Notes: generated from the sequence alone by a model not told the origin. Positions 12,991 to 26,479 are shown, counted from the stretch's first letter. The stretch is DNA of 64,000 bases from Torreya grandis (GCA_037957365.1 JARHVA010000223.1:3033501-3097500); one strand, 5' to 3'. Made by a program: numbers and translations.

Positions 12991-13599
12991 TCCTTTGATT
13001 AGATCTATTATATGATAGATCACTTCATGATTGTACCCTTTCAAATCATCATAGGTTCAAGCCATAACCTCTTCATAATTATTACAGAAGGATACCAATC
13101 AATCCTTATCCATTTAGGAAACTTCTTTCCTAGCCTTCAATTTTCTTTTATCTCCTACATCAAGATTAGATTAGTCACTATTATTTGTGATAAACTTTCA
13201 TTTTGTCATTCTTTGCATCATCAAAATCAAATATATTCTCTAAAGTGATCAATCCCTTTGAGATTTTATTAGACTTTAGTTGTATGATTTGATATCTATA
13301 GGCTTATTCAATATTTGTCTACAACTACTCTGTAAACTTATATGACTAATGCATAAACATGCAATTTTTGCATCACTCTCAAATACCTACCAATTTTGAT
13401 CATTATCTAGGATAGCAGGTCTGATAATCACTCACACCACCTATTCATTGGTTAGTAAATTAGCTACCGAATCAAATTGCGACCCAATTAATTCCATTCT
13501 ATTTGTATTTGCATTCATAGATCTAGGAATGATTTGAATAATAAATATTTTAAATTCCTCAATCAAATCCCATATTCAATGGTAGTAAGACCTCATGTA

Positions 13600-14480
13600 G
13601 ATATTCTTTGTAGTTGTCACACCTCTTACTTGATTTACTACTAGTGCAGAATCTTTGGGCACTTTTAACTACTTCATGCCCTTGTAATTGATAAGGCTAA
13701 GGCCATAGACTAGGGATTCATACTCAATTTCATTATTTATGAAAATAAACTAGAAGCGAAAGGCCCTAAGGGTCTCTTTTCTAGATTGAGACACCAATCA
13801 GATACCATCTTTAGAATCAATTTTACATTTTACACCATCGAACTACAAAGTCCAAAAATTGGACTCATTTTCAAGTTCCTTATTTTGATCCTCCCTTTTA
13901 TTCATGACTTTGAGCATGGATTAATCCTCATTGTGTATTACATAATTCCTAGGGTCAGTGACATCAAAGTTTGTGAATAGATCATTTTTGATGAATTCAT
14001 TAACAAGGACCTCCTCCTTCAAGCTCTTGTTATCTTCCATTCTTTCTTCCCTGAGCATTTCTACATAATACATCTCTTTCTTGGAGAAATAAGTGTGCAT
14101 TGCTTTGAAATTCATCATAGCATCATCATTTATTTGTTATAGATGTATTATCTTGGACAACACCTTTAATTTTGAGCTGTATTTGGTTATTAGGATCAAG
14201 TGAAACCAATCCAAAGATAAGTATCCACCTATCTTGGCTATGAAATCTCTTGACAAACATAACCCAAATATTGGTAGAATGTCTATTACAATAACTTCTT
14301 GTGGGATTATAATACTAGGACAAGAATACAAAGTTAGGGGAAGAGCCTTGATAACACCTATGGTCTAAAGTTTCTTCTCATCTAACTATGTTATCCCCAT
14401 AATGAGAGTTAAATAAAATGGGGTGGGTTTTGTTTTACTTACCCTTACTTTAGAGTTGATGAATTTAGATGGTGTATGGG
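13600..14480 (-). pseudogene. Protease-region remnant of element 1
   Basis: The minus-strand open stretch 14331-14137 reads VIVIDILPIFGLCLSRDFI then AKIGGYLSLDW. This resembles the segment after the active site of plant Gypsy retropepsins (pattern VVVD.PP.YG..LSRDW...LGG). The active-site Asp triad itself is not clear to me here. The stretch is placed between gag (right) and RT (left), as expected. 13921-14118 contains another open piece rich in Glu/Lys that fits a protease-RT linker. Decayed; no functional product expected. Confidence 0.6.
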
Positions 14481-14975
14481 GTTGTGTATTCTTACTGGCT
14501 TTTATTTCCTTGGTTTGTGCTAGCTCTATAGTCAGGTTACCTTGCATAAGCTTCTCTTGGTCTTCTAATGACTCTTACAGTAAATATTTCTACTTAGGGA
14601 TAGACAAGACATCCCAGAGGGAAATATTAGCTAGGGCCTTCTTCAATTGCTCCACTACATTTAATGACGCTTGAGGTCAGACTTTAGGGTCCTTTATCCT
14701 ATTTTGTACTATTTTAATCTTCTTTTGATATGTCAGGGGTAATGGTTGGGGTCCAATATTTTTTCTAAAAGTCACTTTAGGCCTTACCAAAGCCTCTTAA
14801 ATCTTGGTTGGTTTCTTCTTGGATTGAGTGTAGTAGTCCAATTGGACTTGTGGGGCTTTCAATATGGGGATATCATTTGTATAAATTATATCTTCACCTT
14901 CCACCCAAGAGAAAAGTGTACTCTCTAAGGATATATCCTAGTCTTGCTCTAAGGACATTCCTTGCATTTGAGCCA

Positions 14976-16200
14976 TCATGACATCCTTATCAACACCCAA
15001 GGACTAGTATTTATAAGGCGTTGAATTAGGTGTGCTCCCTTGTCTCCTCTCCTTGGAAAATTTTTATTATAAATTACCTCTTGGGTAATTTTTGAGTGTA
15101 TGTGCATTATTACAAGAAAAAACCATGAATTTGAGTCATCTACCAAGTTATTTTGGCTAACGACCAATTCTCTATTTGAGTTTGGTGGGATCACTTACAA
15201 AAGATTAGGAATCATGACAATTTGATTTTTAAGGTACATCCGATGATTCAGCCTCTACCCTCTATAATATTGGTTATGTTGATGTGGCACTCTTCTACCT
15301 TGGTAATTTTGTAAAGGGGTCTTTGGGGGCATAGCCTATTGCCTCTTAAGTTTTATGATCTCTTTTGAGAAGTTCTAAAGGATGTGTTTCATGTCATTCA
15401 TCTCCATAACTAATGTGGATGAAGAGGATGCACTCATTTGAGCAATCAAATATATATAAATGGAAGGAGATGTTTTAAATGTGATTGAGACTTTCTCTTA
15501 TGGTAGTATTGATAGTTATAATAACATGGGTATTAGCAGTCATAAGGGGAGTTTCCTATAATCTATCAAATTATTCTCCAGTCTAATAGCTAATTCATAT
15601 GCATCTGATAGCATTTAGACTCCAAAGAACTGAATCATAATGCTATGTCTAAGTTCAAATTTTTAAGATAAAATAAGATGGCCATACCTATGAGCAGTTA
15701 AGCTGCTACTAGGATTCTTTGTCAAGTATTATCAAAATTGGTATTAAAACTGATGATAGCCTCTTATGGGGCTCTTTTAATAGTGATTAACTATTGCAAG
15801 AGAGATGACCAATCTCCTCTCTCATTAAATTGATCAAAGAATCTATTGCCCAGTTTATCTTAGGTGGGGATGGAGTTGTTTGGCAAGGACTGATACCAGT
15901 CAAGATCTTACCCCTTAAAAAAGTGTCCAGTAACCTTAAGGTTATATTCTACTCAGTGACATGATGCATGGTACAAATATTGGCAACATCTTAAATATGT
16001 TCTACTATGCTTTTGAAATCCCCCCCTATGAATTTAGGGAGTGCCTTCAAGGCATTAGCAGGAATAAGATCCCACATAGCCATGACTACTAGAGGGATGA
16101 GTTGGCTACCATTGTTCCATGATACAAATTTCCTTGGTATTCCTTAGATAGCCATCTTCTATGGTTATTGTGTTGTGTTAGACCCTATGGTTCTTTGGTT
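14976..16200 (-). pseudogene. Gag remnant of element 1
   Basis: Minus-strand translation from about 16060 leftward gives LPKF..GDFKSIVEHI, DVANICTMHHVTE, NITLRLLDTFLRGK and LINLMREEIGHLS. This matches the retrotransposon Gag pattern (a bundle of helices ending in a W..L..F/W core). It lies immediately downstream of the 5' LTR B. The left part (15194-14976) is an open, hydrophilic segment. Frequent stops replace probable Gln codons. The product would have been the capsid protein that packages element RNA. Confidence 0.7.
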
Positions 16201-16335
16201 AGTTACAACCACTAGAGGTGGTAGTAGTAAGCTTGGATTCTATTCTAGTAGTGACCTTGTGATGGGCCTCTAGATCATAAACTCTAAATTTTAATAAAGT
16301 ACATTGTTCCTACTGAACATGCCATAAAAGGGAAC

Positions 16336-17610
16336 TATTTATGCCTAAAACTTTTATTCTCGACAAACAACCCCCCTATGAGAAGCTTTACAGACATAAG
16401 ACCAAAATTATGATTTTTGAAGTGACCTTTAGGATTTTAGAATCCGACTCTTCAAATAGCTTGGGAGGAAAAGGGGAAGAAGGAAATTCAAATAAAGCTA
16501 AAATAAAATTATCTAAGGTAATGTGCAAGAATTCTTAATGTATCCATTCCTAATATTGCATAAAATAACTTAAACCTTTAAAACATTACAAATGATTAAA
16601 AAGAGTATATGCATGATTTAAATCCTATAATATAAGCAAAATCCAACACTATCAAAGTAAAAAATAGAAACAATAGATAGCAATTGATCCCATCTAATTT
16701 GACATAAAACAACAAGTCCTCTTCATTATTGGGCAAAGAACAAAATACAAAGGCCTAAAGGCACAGTATAAATTATTTGATCCTTCTTGTGAGGGGCATT
16801 TGATAAGGTCTTGATATGAAAGACAATAAATACTACTATTTATATTCTAAATTTAAAACTATTACAATGGTCATTCTCTGATAACAATCATGGAAATAAT
16901 ATCTATTCTCTAACCCCCCCTTTACAAAAGAAATTATTCCCTGATATATAGGCATAGTGGCCTTTACAAGACAAAAAAAATCAACACCTAGATCCTGGCA
17001 CTCATGTCCATGATGAGGTTGTTGTAACTGAAAGGGGAGATTTGGCTCATAAGTGCAGATGGTCCTCAAATCTCAAATATGGTGAAACCTTGATGCCTCA
17101 TGATTCCCACAATGCTTAGAAAAAGTCCTATGGTGATGCATCTCCCTCCAAATTTCCTCTATAATTCTTGTTGGAAATGGGGCCCACTTCCCTCAGCTAA
17201 TGACACAACTCAAAGTTTTGAGAAAAATAAACCTACCTTGGATAAGCATTATAATGACACATGGAAGGTTCACTTCCTTTTAGTTATACCTACATATAGG
17301 GCCCCACCTATTATTTTATCATCTAATGGTGTACCTTAAATTTATAATAAAAGAACCCTTTAATCTTGAGGAGCATTATGCTACCATGTGGTGAGATAGC
17401 ACTACTCCTAGAGAAGTCAAGAAATATTTTACAAAGGCTGACAATGGGGGTACCACATGGCACCAGTGGAAGGAGTCAAGACTTGGCCAAAAACAAAAAA
17501 TGGGAACCCAGGAAGGAGGAGACTGATACATAATCTACCAACTCTTCAAGCATGTCAATGATGAAAAGGCCAACTACTCCAAAAACTTCAAAATGTGGAT
17601 TTGATCCATA
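16336..17610 (-). repeat. LTR B: 5' LTR of element 1
   Basis: Full-length match to LTR A and LTR C. Read on the minus strand it precedes gag, so it is the 5' LTR. It is bounded on its left by GGGAAC (16330-16335), the first internal bases of the element. Its right end CCATA at 17606-17610 is followed directly by another GGGAAC and LTR C. Confidence 0.85.
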
Positions 17611-17616
17611 GGGAAC
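17611..17616 (-). other. 6-bp spacer between tandem LTRs B and C
   Basis: GGGAAC here is identical to 16330-16335, the first internal bases next to LTR B. Thus the junction reads LTR C, six internal bases, LTR B on the minus strand. This is the mark of a recombinant or of a tandem-LTR integration. Confidence 0.75.
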
Positions 17617-18888
17617 TGTTGATACCTAAAACTTGCATTCTCGGTAAACAACCCCCTACGAGAAGCTTTATAGATGTAGGATCAAAATTGTGATATGTGA
17701 AGTGACCTTTGGGATTTTAAAAGTTGGCTCTTCGAATAGATGGGGAGGAAAAGGGGAAGAATGAAATGCAAATAAAACCAAAATAAAACTATCTAAGGTG
17801 ATGCACCAAAATTCTTAATGTATTCATTCCTAATATTGCATAAAATAGCTTTAACATTTAAAACATTACAAACATTTTAAAAGAGTATATGCATGATTTA
17901 AAGCCTATAATATAATCAAAATACAACACTATAAAAGCAAAAAATAGAAACAACAGACAATAATTAATCCCATACAATTTGACATTGAACACCATGTCCT
18001 CTTAATTATTGGGCAAAGAATAAAATACAAAAGTCCCAAAAGCATAGTATAAACTATTCAATCCTTCTCATGAGGGGCACCTGATAAGGTCTTGAAATGA
18101 AAGATAATAACTACTAATATTTCTATTCCAAAATTAAAACTATTAAATTAGTTGTTCTCCGATAACAGTTGTAATCCCTATTCTCGAACCCCCCCCCTTA
18201 TAAAAGAAATGATTCCCCAATATATAGGCATGGTGGCCTTTACAAGATAAAATGAATTGACATATAGAGCCTATCAATCATGTCCATGATGAGGCCTTTA
18301 TAACTAAAAGGGGAGCTTCAGCTCATAAGTGTAGATGGTACTCAAATCCTAAATATGGCACAACCTTGATGCCTCATTATTCCCACAATGCTTACAAGAA
18401 GCATTGTGGTGATGTGTGTCTCCCTCTGAACCACCTCTGAAATTCTCATTGTAAATGGGACCCACTTCCCTTAGCTAATGGTGTAGCTCAAATTTCTAAG
18501 AAAAATAAAATTACCTTGGATAAGCATCATGACGTCATGTGGAAGGCTTGCTTCCTTTTAGTTATACTTATATAGTGGGACATGCCTATTATTTCATCAT
18601 CTAATAGTGCACCTTAAAGTTTTGACAAAATAACCCTTTACTTTCAAGGAATTATATGATTCCATGTGGTGAGTTGGCATTGATATTGGGGAAGTTGAGA
18701 ACTATTTTACAAAGGATGAGTACGGGGGTGCCATGTGGCACTAGTAGAAGGAGCCAAGACTTAACCAAAAATTAAAAAGGGGAACCTAGGAAGGAGGACA
18801 CTGATACATAATCCATCCACTCTTTAAGCATGTCCATGATGAAAAGTCCAACTACTCCAAAAACTTCAAAACGTGGATTTGATCCATA
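17617..18888 (-). repeat. LTR C: extra LTR of element 1 in tandem with B
   Basis: Starts TGTTGATACCTAAAACTT and ends TTTGATCCATA, matching LTRs A and B throughout. Together the three LTRs give the order A, internal, B, C. The right flank resumes the host array with units at 18919, 18987 and 19060. Confidence 0.85.
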
Positions 18889-19520
18889 GTTTTCACGTTT
18901 TAGACATAGTTTGTTTCCAAATCTAGCTTTATGATGTTGGCCAAAGACTTAGCATTTTTTTTCACATTTGAGACCTAGTTTTTTTTAAGTCTAGCTTTGT
19001 GACATTGGCCAAAGACCTATCATCATTTTTTAACTTTAAACCTCAACCATTTTTTTTGCAAGTCTAGCTTTTTGATTTTAGCCAAAGACTTAGCACCTTT
19101 TATTTCATTATTGGACCTAGATTAAGTTTGTTTAAAGTACCTTACTGAGGACCAATTTCATTTGCCTAGCTTTAGAACTTAGTGCTTAATTCAAGTCTCA
19201 CATTCCTCATTCCAAATTTTGAGTGTGTTTAGAACACTTATCCAAGACCAAGATCTGAATTTTTCAATTTTTTGACCATTTTTTACAAAGACCTTAGAGT
19301 GTTAGAGATATTTTAGACTAGAATTTGATTTTCTAAGAATAGATACTTTATAAGCCAAGCTTAGACCATTTGAAATGATAGACCAAGTTTTCTAAGCCAA
19401 GTTCCAAGACATTTGTTAAGAGGACCAATCTTTTTAGACCATTTGTGAGCATTAGACCTTTTCTTCAAGAGACATTGGTCATAGATTCAAATATGCTTTG
19501 ATATACATGTAGTGGGATAA
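18889..19520 (+). mobile_element. 5' leader of element 2, right of the nested insertion
   Basis: AT-rich leader upstream of element 2 gag. It contains three units (18919, 18987, 19060) of the direct repeat whose first unit is at 4799, then diverged shorter repeats of the type AGACCTAG/TTAGACCAT. No reading frame. Confidence 0.55.
18919..19095 (+). repeat. Units 2-4 of the 36-bp direct repeat
   Basis: Three copies starting at 18919, 18987 and 19060, spaced 68 and 73 bp, each with the TCTAGCTTT core and GCCAAAGAC. Unit 1 lies at 4799 before the insertion. Confidence 0.8.
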
Positions 19521-22500
19521 TGTATAATATAAATTGTGAGAGTGTAGTCATGAATGACCCCTTTATTCAAGATCAATATGGTCATTATGTAGATTATGAG
19601 ATGGATCCATATCCCTCTTACACTACTCAATATGTAGATTAAGGGCAAGACCCACTAGCATAGTACCTAGTTAATGCACCTCTTTACCTAGGCCAAGAGC
19701 AAGATGAAATGACTCAATAGATTACCAATGTTCCACCCATTATCAAATAATTCCAATAGTAGCCCTAATATCTATCCATGCCAACAAGTTATGACCCATT
19801 TTCAATTAATTTAAAATAATGATAATATTTTAGCTAGAGCAGTGGAGGTATAAGAATAATTCCCAATAGCCTTTCCCTATGAAAGTCTCCTTAGTTTAGT
19901 TAGAGTTCCTAGAAACAGACCTCAAGTCAGACTAATTGAGCAAGCCTCAACTAGTTACCATTAGGCACTCATGCCAATGCCTAACCAATTTACTAATATA
20001 CTTTAAAAATGAAAGGGTTTGATGATGGACCAATTCATGCACATGTAATAAGCATATTATATGTATCTTAATTTACCATAGAATTTTAATGCTATGGCCA
20101 TTTCAAATACCCCACTTATAAAGCTAGCTCTTTCAACAGGGTTGCAAGTTGATTTGTAATGACATGTAAACTTGAATGTGGACCCCTTTATCCAAAATAT
20201 GTTGGTTGATGACATGTTCAATGTCTTGGTCATTAAGTTACTTTAGCTTATACTCAAGACCATTGTCAAAACATAATGGATAACACACTGGTGTATCCTA
20301 ATTTAAATTAAGGTGGGTCGAGTGCACCTCAAAATAGTTTACAATAACATGTTCCTCTTAAAAATACCATGAGTGGTTCACAACAATAGGGGGCAAGTGT
20401 GCCTAGATTCCAACCATAGCATGTCCCTCAACTAGTAGCTTATTTGAACATGCAGTAGGGGGAAGTAGTCAAGCACAAACCAACACCCTACCCCAAGAAG
20501 TGGTGAATGTTATCCCACCTCAACAAGTGGTGACTAATATTTTATATCCATAGACATAGACCAATCTACCACCACAACAAATGGTGGGTTCATCATAGAC
20601 ATTTAATCAACAACATATTCTTATTGGTCAACAATAGATAATAAACACCTAATAAATGCCCAATCTACAACAAGTATTTACACAAAAAAGAGATCCCAAC
20701 AAATAGTAGGTACCTAGTAGGAAACAATTACCTTTTATCCAACATGTGCCTCATTTATAATAAGGACCCAAAGTGACGCATATTCAATAGTAGGGCTTTA
20801 GTCAATAGTGGGTACCATATATACAATCAAGTTTGACTAGTCAATGAAAAGTTCCTACTCAAACCTAGCAAGCATAGTACCTTCTATAGAGACATACTTT
20901 TATCACAGACATAGTTCCCTCTAACACAAATCAATATTCTAAACCCTAACTAAAAATTTTATCAATAATGCATTATATAATAGTAGCCTAATGTTATTGC
21001 ATGGATCCATATTCATGGTTGATTAGTTTAGAAAATAAACATTTTGTAATAACCCATTCCTCTACTATAACTCAGTCAAGGTAACCCACTTTTGATGGCA
21101 CAACCACAACCACAAATAATTATTCCATCTGCCTTTTTATCCCAAGAACTTTAACGAATAAAGGATTCAATTTTTTCTATTCAGATAGGGAAGTAGAATA
21201 AGAAGTTCAAATTAGAATATATGTATTCATATCATTTAACATGGAATACCTCTAAATACCATTTTCTTTAGGTTATGAGCCTTCAAAATTTGATAAGTAA
21301 AAGGGTAAAGGAGACTCCAGAGAGAATTTAAAAGAGTTATTTGTTTTTTTCCATACAGTGGCCTATAGTGACATCTACATGCTTCTTCTCTCTCCCTGAA
21401 GCATAGCTAAACAGGGTTTGGAGTGGCTTCTTAAGTTACTAAAGAATTGAATTTCTAATTTTGATGATCTTTTAGATAATTTTGTACATTATTTATCCTA
21501 AAATATCAAGCATGAGATTTTGGTAGCTAATTTGAGTCAAGCCAAATAGAAGGTTAGTGATATCTTTGAGAGTTACTTATAATGATGGAGAGCACTTGTT
21601 AGTCATTTCATCTACAATTTACCAAGTAAATAATTGGTAGTTGTGTTTACCAAAATTTGCACAACAAAATATCTTATCGCTAGGAGCTTTAGTGTGCTCA
21701 CACATTCAAGGAAATCATTGAGAAAGGAATATAGATTGAAAAGGCCCTTATTAATAAAGGGATTATCAAGTTATCTTCTTTAAACCTAAACCTAAACCTA
21801 AACCTAAATTTAGGCCAAAGTTAGAACCTAAGCCCAGTCCAAACATAAGTGTATGCACTCATCCAAGATAATAGCTATGAAAAACTTAAGTCATACAACC
21901 GTAACAATATTTTTGTCATTAATGGATTCACTAAGTCACATCATGTCCAAATGGTGCAAACACCATCTCTTTAGCCTATGTTGTAACTATAACTTATTCC
22001 CTACATGTAGCTTATTCAAAAAATTCAATCTATGCCCTAACCATGGCCAACTCCTCAAGTGCAACCACTTCCATGTATGCAGGCACTACATCCACCACCT
22101 TTACAAATTCCCCCTCCAAGAAGAAGACCCAATGCTAGAATCTTCAGCGACCTTGGTGAGCCTATTAAAGTAATGTTTCACAAGCTAGCCATGGCCAATA
22201 TGATTAGTTGGCTAATTCCAAAGAATTTTCTTGAGGGTATACCTTATCTATATTAGTACAAAGAGAATGAGTTTTTTGAATTCCATCGTGTTCATGGAAA
22301 TTATATATGTCATTGTGTGCAGCTAAATTAGCTTATTGAGAATATGTTAGAAAATGAATAAATTCAGTTGGATAACAGGGCTTCTACATTCAACCCAAAT
22401 ATGGGTATCTATTGAGACCCATTTCCACAACATAACAATACCAATTATAATTAGAACCAATAATGGTAGTAATAATGAAGGCCACCACCCTAGCCACAAC

Positions 22501-22900
22501 CAAAAAAATAGTAGCAACAACAACAAAGCCAACCCTAAAATAGATGAAATGAAGGCCAAAATGACCCCAATAACCAACATACCTATCACATAGGTGCACA
22601 CAACTATAATATATTTTTAGGTCATATTGTGGGTGGTCATGTCTCCACCACTACCATTAACCCTAGCCCAAATGCTAATAGACTGAGACTTTTACTTAAC
22701 AATGCCTATCAACCTCTTAATGCCCATCAGTTGCCTTATGCTAGTAATCCTTCCTTGACTTGTGACTATATCCAAGTGTAATAGCAACCAATAATTACTA
22801 TCTCATTCCCCTATGTCGATAATCCTTCTTTAACCCATGACAATAACCAAGCACACGGACAATCAATAATTACTATCATAGGCCCCTCTTCATCCTCTTC
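19520..22900 (+). pseudogene. Gag remnant of element 2 (Tat clade)
   Basis: The N-terminal part reads MNDPFIQDQYGHYVDYEMD near 19550 and is Gln/Pro-rich to about 21130. A Gag domain at about 21280-21620 shows KGKGDSRENLKELFVFFHTV, GLEWLLKLL, ISNFDDLLDNFVHYLS and VSDIFESYL. A Lys-Pro repeat lies at 21786-21812. The C-terminus at about 22130-22370 contains ARIFSDLGEPIKVMFHKL and a degenerate Cys/His knuckle (FEFHRVHGNYICHC). This order (Gag domain, then FSDLG segment, then knuckle) is familiar from Tat-like Gypsy elements. The frame is broken by many TAG/TAA codons, mostly where Gln is expected. It would have formed the capsid. Confidence 0.75.
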
Positions 22901-23229
22901 TAGTTATAATGGTCCTTTACCTAATATAGATTGTGCAATCGTAACTCAGTGAACCAAAGTAACCATTTTAGTCCCATATCCTTCTACCAATGATCCAATT
23001 CAACACAATATGTTAGCTTGGAGTAAGTCAATTACCATTCTTAAGGAAAAACCCTATGATATTGTGGAATAACTATAAAAGATGCTCACACAAATTATTT
23101 TGGATTTGTTGTGCACATATACCATCCATAATAATATCCTTACTAAAATCTTGATTTAGTCCCAAGTTCTTAATGACATTACACTAAACAAATTTCAAGC
23201 TTTGGTTAGACACCTATCGCTGGTTCAAT

Positions 23230-23660
23230 AATTGACCTTCAACTAAAGTGATATGTCATCCATTGGCCCTCTCCATAATAACCTATTATACATTGAAGTT
23301 GTTATAACATGAAACAAAGTTAAATACATCCTCATAGATAATGGATCGGGCCTAAATATTGTGTCTCTAAATTTAATCAAGCATCTAAGATATACAATAG
23401 TTGACCTTCAACCAGAGACTATTAATATCAAGGCCTATGTAATAAAGAGCAGGAATCACAATTAATCATCAATTTTCTAGTGGTCATTGGGCCTTTGACC
23501 CATGACACACTTTACCATGTGCTTGACTTAAATTTATCATATAATTTTCTTTTGGGCAAACCATGGATACATGAAATCCATGCAATACCTTCAACTTGCC
23601 CTAGTGTATCAAGTTTCCTCATTCTAGGGTGGAGGTAACTATCCATGGAGATTTGCAGCG
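23230..23660 (+). pseudogene. Protease remnant of element 2
   Basis: LIDNGSGLN at 23331-23357 is the retropepsin active site (D-N-G-S, a variant common in Tat-type elements). It is preceded by KVKYI and followed by IVSLNLIKHL and TIVDLQPETINIKAY, the usual context. Downstream FFWANHGYM (23550-23575) may be the decayed W-containing end of the domain. The residues around the catalytic Asp are intact but stops follow within 40 codons. Confidence 0.75.
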
Positions 23661-25179
23661 ATATGAATCATGCAAGCATTTAGAGGTTAAATATGAAATC
23701 TATAATTACCATTTTATCCTATACCTAGTACTTAAAAAAAATGACATACTTGTTGAATTGCCAGAGACTAATTGTATAAACCCTAACATCCTTACCTCAA
23801 CTTCACACATGCCTCATGTTTAAATTTTTAATCATTTTACCATTTCATATAATGATCTAAGAGAATACTTTACCTATGATACCTTATATATATCCAATCT
23901 TCCACAAAACCCAAGACTTATGGAAGGCCCAAAGCTAAGCTAATCTACATGGAGTGGCAACAAAGGGGAAAAGAAAATCTACATAGCCCAGTGCTTATTA
24001 TTTTCATACCGACCACTAGCCAAGAGAAAGACCCATTAGCTAAAGATAATTACTAATTATAAAATGATAATTTAGTTCATTGTTACCAAAGTAAAAAATA
24101 TCCCATTCCTAATAGGATTATGGATAGCTAATCTTATAAAATCAAAGGCCTGGGGGAAAATCAGCAAGGTACTATCTAGCCTATATCTATAATAAAGTAC
24201 AAAGGAACTCATAGTATTGTATTTAAACCACCTCGGGGTGACCCTACCTATCTTATTTGAGTTCATACACCAATGACTAGTGACAACGATGTTGGTAGTG
24301 AAGTCGAGTCTGATCATATCATATACAAAGACTTAGCCAATACCAACCTATTTGACTCATATACCATTTGTACCATCACACCAGTGATTCATTGTTCTCC
24401 ACTTACCCTTTATCATCCTCAACTTATAGACTAGAACCAACAAAAATCCATAGTACCTCTAGATTAGTTTAATAATTATGAGGCCTTTTGTGATTTTTTG
24501 GGCCTAAGAGATAATTTTCCTTTGGGAGACCATAAATAAGGGTTCTCTATCAAATTGGATCTTGTTGCCTATTTTGGAAAATGGGTGAACACCTTTAACC
24601 AAAAATCAAAAATAAAACATTGAGGTCCAAAAGTGAAAACCTCTTTGAGGCACTTTTAGACCATGATAAAAGTAAAGAAATAGGCCAGTCTCTTGATGAA
24701 AACCTATTTTCGGTGTCATTAGATGGGGTTGTTCACCCTTCCTCAAATGAAGCTTGATATACCACCAATAGTGAACTTACTTTTAGGTTTGAACTCATTA
24801 CAGAGGAGCAACATGCTTTTGAGCAAATTATTAGAGAGTGCTCTGATGTGTTTGTTACATGGCCCTTGCCACCATTAGGAGATTCAAATTTATCATGTTT
24901 TGGAGAACTTGAAGATCTAGTCTAGCTAGATGACTTTGCCATTACCATCTAGTTTATATCTTTTCTAGTTATTTTGGAATATGGATTTACTCTCCTTGTA
25001 GAAGATACTTCCAAGGTCAATATTGGGACTCTAAATAATCCCAAGTAGATAAAATTAGGCGTGTCCCTCACTGAATATGAATGTGAAATTATTATAGCTC
25101 TTCTCAAAGAGTTCATGGACATTTTTTCATGGATCTATTATGATATGTCAGGTTTGAATCCATAATTATTCTACATCAT

Positions 25180-25930
25180 CTTGTAGTTCATCTAGATGTT
25201 AAGTTGATTAAGCAAAAATTGAGGAAAATGTATCCTCGCATTGCCATCTTGGTTAAGAAATAACTGGAAAAACTTTTAAATGTAGGAAGTATTAGGTTTA
25301 TTGATTATTTAAAGTGGATCTTCGATATTGTGCCGATTAACAAAAATCTAGATGACATCAGGTTGTGTATTGATTTTAGAGACATAAACAAGGCCTACCA
25401 AAGGAATGACTTTCCTCTATCAAATATTGACATGTTTTTTGACTCTAGAATAGGGTATGAAATACTTTCCCTCTTGATAGCTTTTCTGTATATAATCAAA
25501 TCAAGATTGCACCAGAGGACCAACATAAAAAGGTGTTCACCACTCTATGGGGAATGTCTTGCTATTAGTTCATGGTGTTTGGCCTCAAGAATGCAGGGGC
25601 AACATACCAAAGGTCCATAATCATCATATTCTATGACATGATGCATGATATATTTGAAGACTATGTCAACGACATACTGGGTAAATCTAAGACCCATGCA
25701 AACCATCTAGCCATACTATGAAGAATCTTTGAGAGGTTTCATGAGTACAAAGTTTGGCTTAATCCCAAGGAGTGTTTTTTTATGTTCCTTTAGGAAAATT
25801 GTTAGGATTTATTTTCTCTCACTAAGGCATTGAAGTTGATCCTACCAAGGTTTAGGCCATTACCAAGATGTTGCCACCTTCTAATTTAAAGTAGCTCCAT
25901 AGTTTGTAGGGAAAAATAGAATCTATCAGA
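25180..25930 (+). pseudogene. Reverse transcriptase remnant of element 2
   Basis: The reading runs through RFIDYLKWIFDIVPINKN, DDIRLCIDFRDINKAY and DFPLSNID, then FGLKNAGATYQRSI, and DYVNDILGKSKTHANHL. These are the conserved RT blocks of Ty3/Gypsy. The catalytic box normally reads YVDD; here it is YVND at 25662-25673, so the polymerase is dead on that residue alone. Frameshifts near 25480 and 25780 and several stops add to this. It follows protease and precedes RNase H, as expected. Confidence 0.88.
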
Positions 25931-25945
25931 TGCTTCATTTCATAG

Positions 25946-26431
25946 TTGGCTAATAAATGCCACCCATTCACTCACTTTTTAAAGAAGGGCACTACCTTTT
26001 TATGGAATGAAGACTATCAGAAGGCCCTTGATAACCTAAAGGAACACTTGGCCAATCCACTTGTTCTAATTTCACCTACACTAAGAAGGCTATTTTTGCT
26101 TTACTTATCTTTTACTTACAATGCCTTGAAGGCACTTTTGGCCCAACATGATGAGCATGGGAAGGAACATGTAGTGTACTATCTAAGTTGTACACTTTTA
26201 GTATATGAACATAATTATACACCAATTAAAAAAACTTATTTAGCTATGGTCTTTGCATCCCAGAAGCTACATCATTACATGATCAACAATAAGACCATAA
26301 TCATTGCCAAAATAGATCCTCTCAAGTATCTACTATCAAAAACAATTTCACAAGGTCATATTGCTAAGTGGATCATGATTTTGAGTAAGTTTAAGATTGA
26401 GTATGTCAATCAAAGGTCTATTAAGGAATAA
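25946..26431 (+). pseudogene. RT-linked RNase H domain of element 2 (161-codon open stretch)
   Basis: Longest intact piece of element 2. It shows WNEDYQKALDNLKEHLANP (the RT-RNase H connection), HVVYYLSCTLLVYEHNYTPI and KKTYLAMVFASQKLHHYM, ending in SQGHIAKWIMILSKFKIEY. This is the standard RNase H of Gypsy polymerases, which degrades the RNA strand of the replication hybrid. Expected catalytic acidic residues are partly replaced (for example the start of the domain lacks the usual D.S). In Tat elements this domain is often degenerate and followed by a second RNase H, which is also seen here. It is continuous in frame with that second domain apart from single stops. Confidence 0.85.
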
Positions 26432-26479
26432 GTACTTGTAGATCAACTTGTTGGATCTCCCATATAAGATACTTAACCA

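Noticed and set aside
21779..21812. Telomere-like repeat (AAACCT)n
   Set aside because: The unit is six bases, not the plant CCCTAAA, and it is in frame with element 2 gag as Lys-Pro codons, continuing into further KP-type residues.
22347..22601. Hydrophobic minus-strand ORF (possible membrane protein)
   Set aside because: Antisense to the Asn-rich part of element 2 gag; the Leu/Val/Ile run is the complement of AAC/AAT codons.
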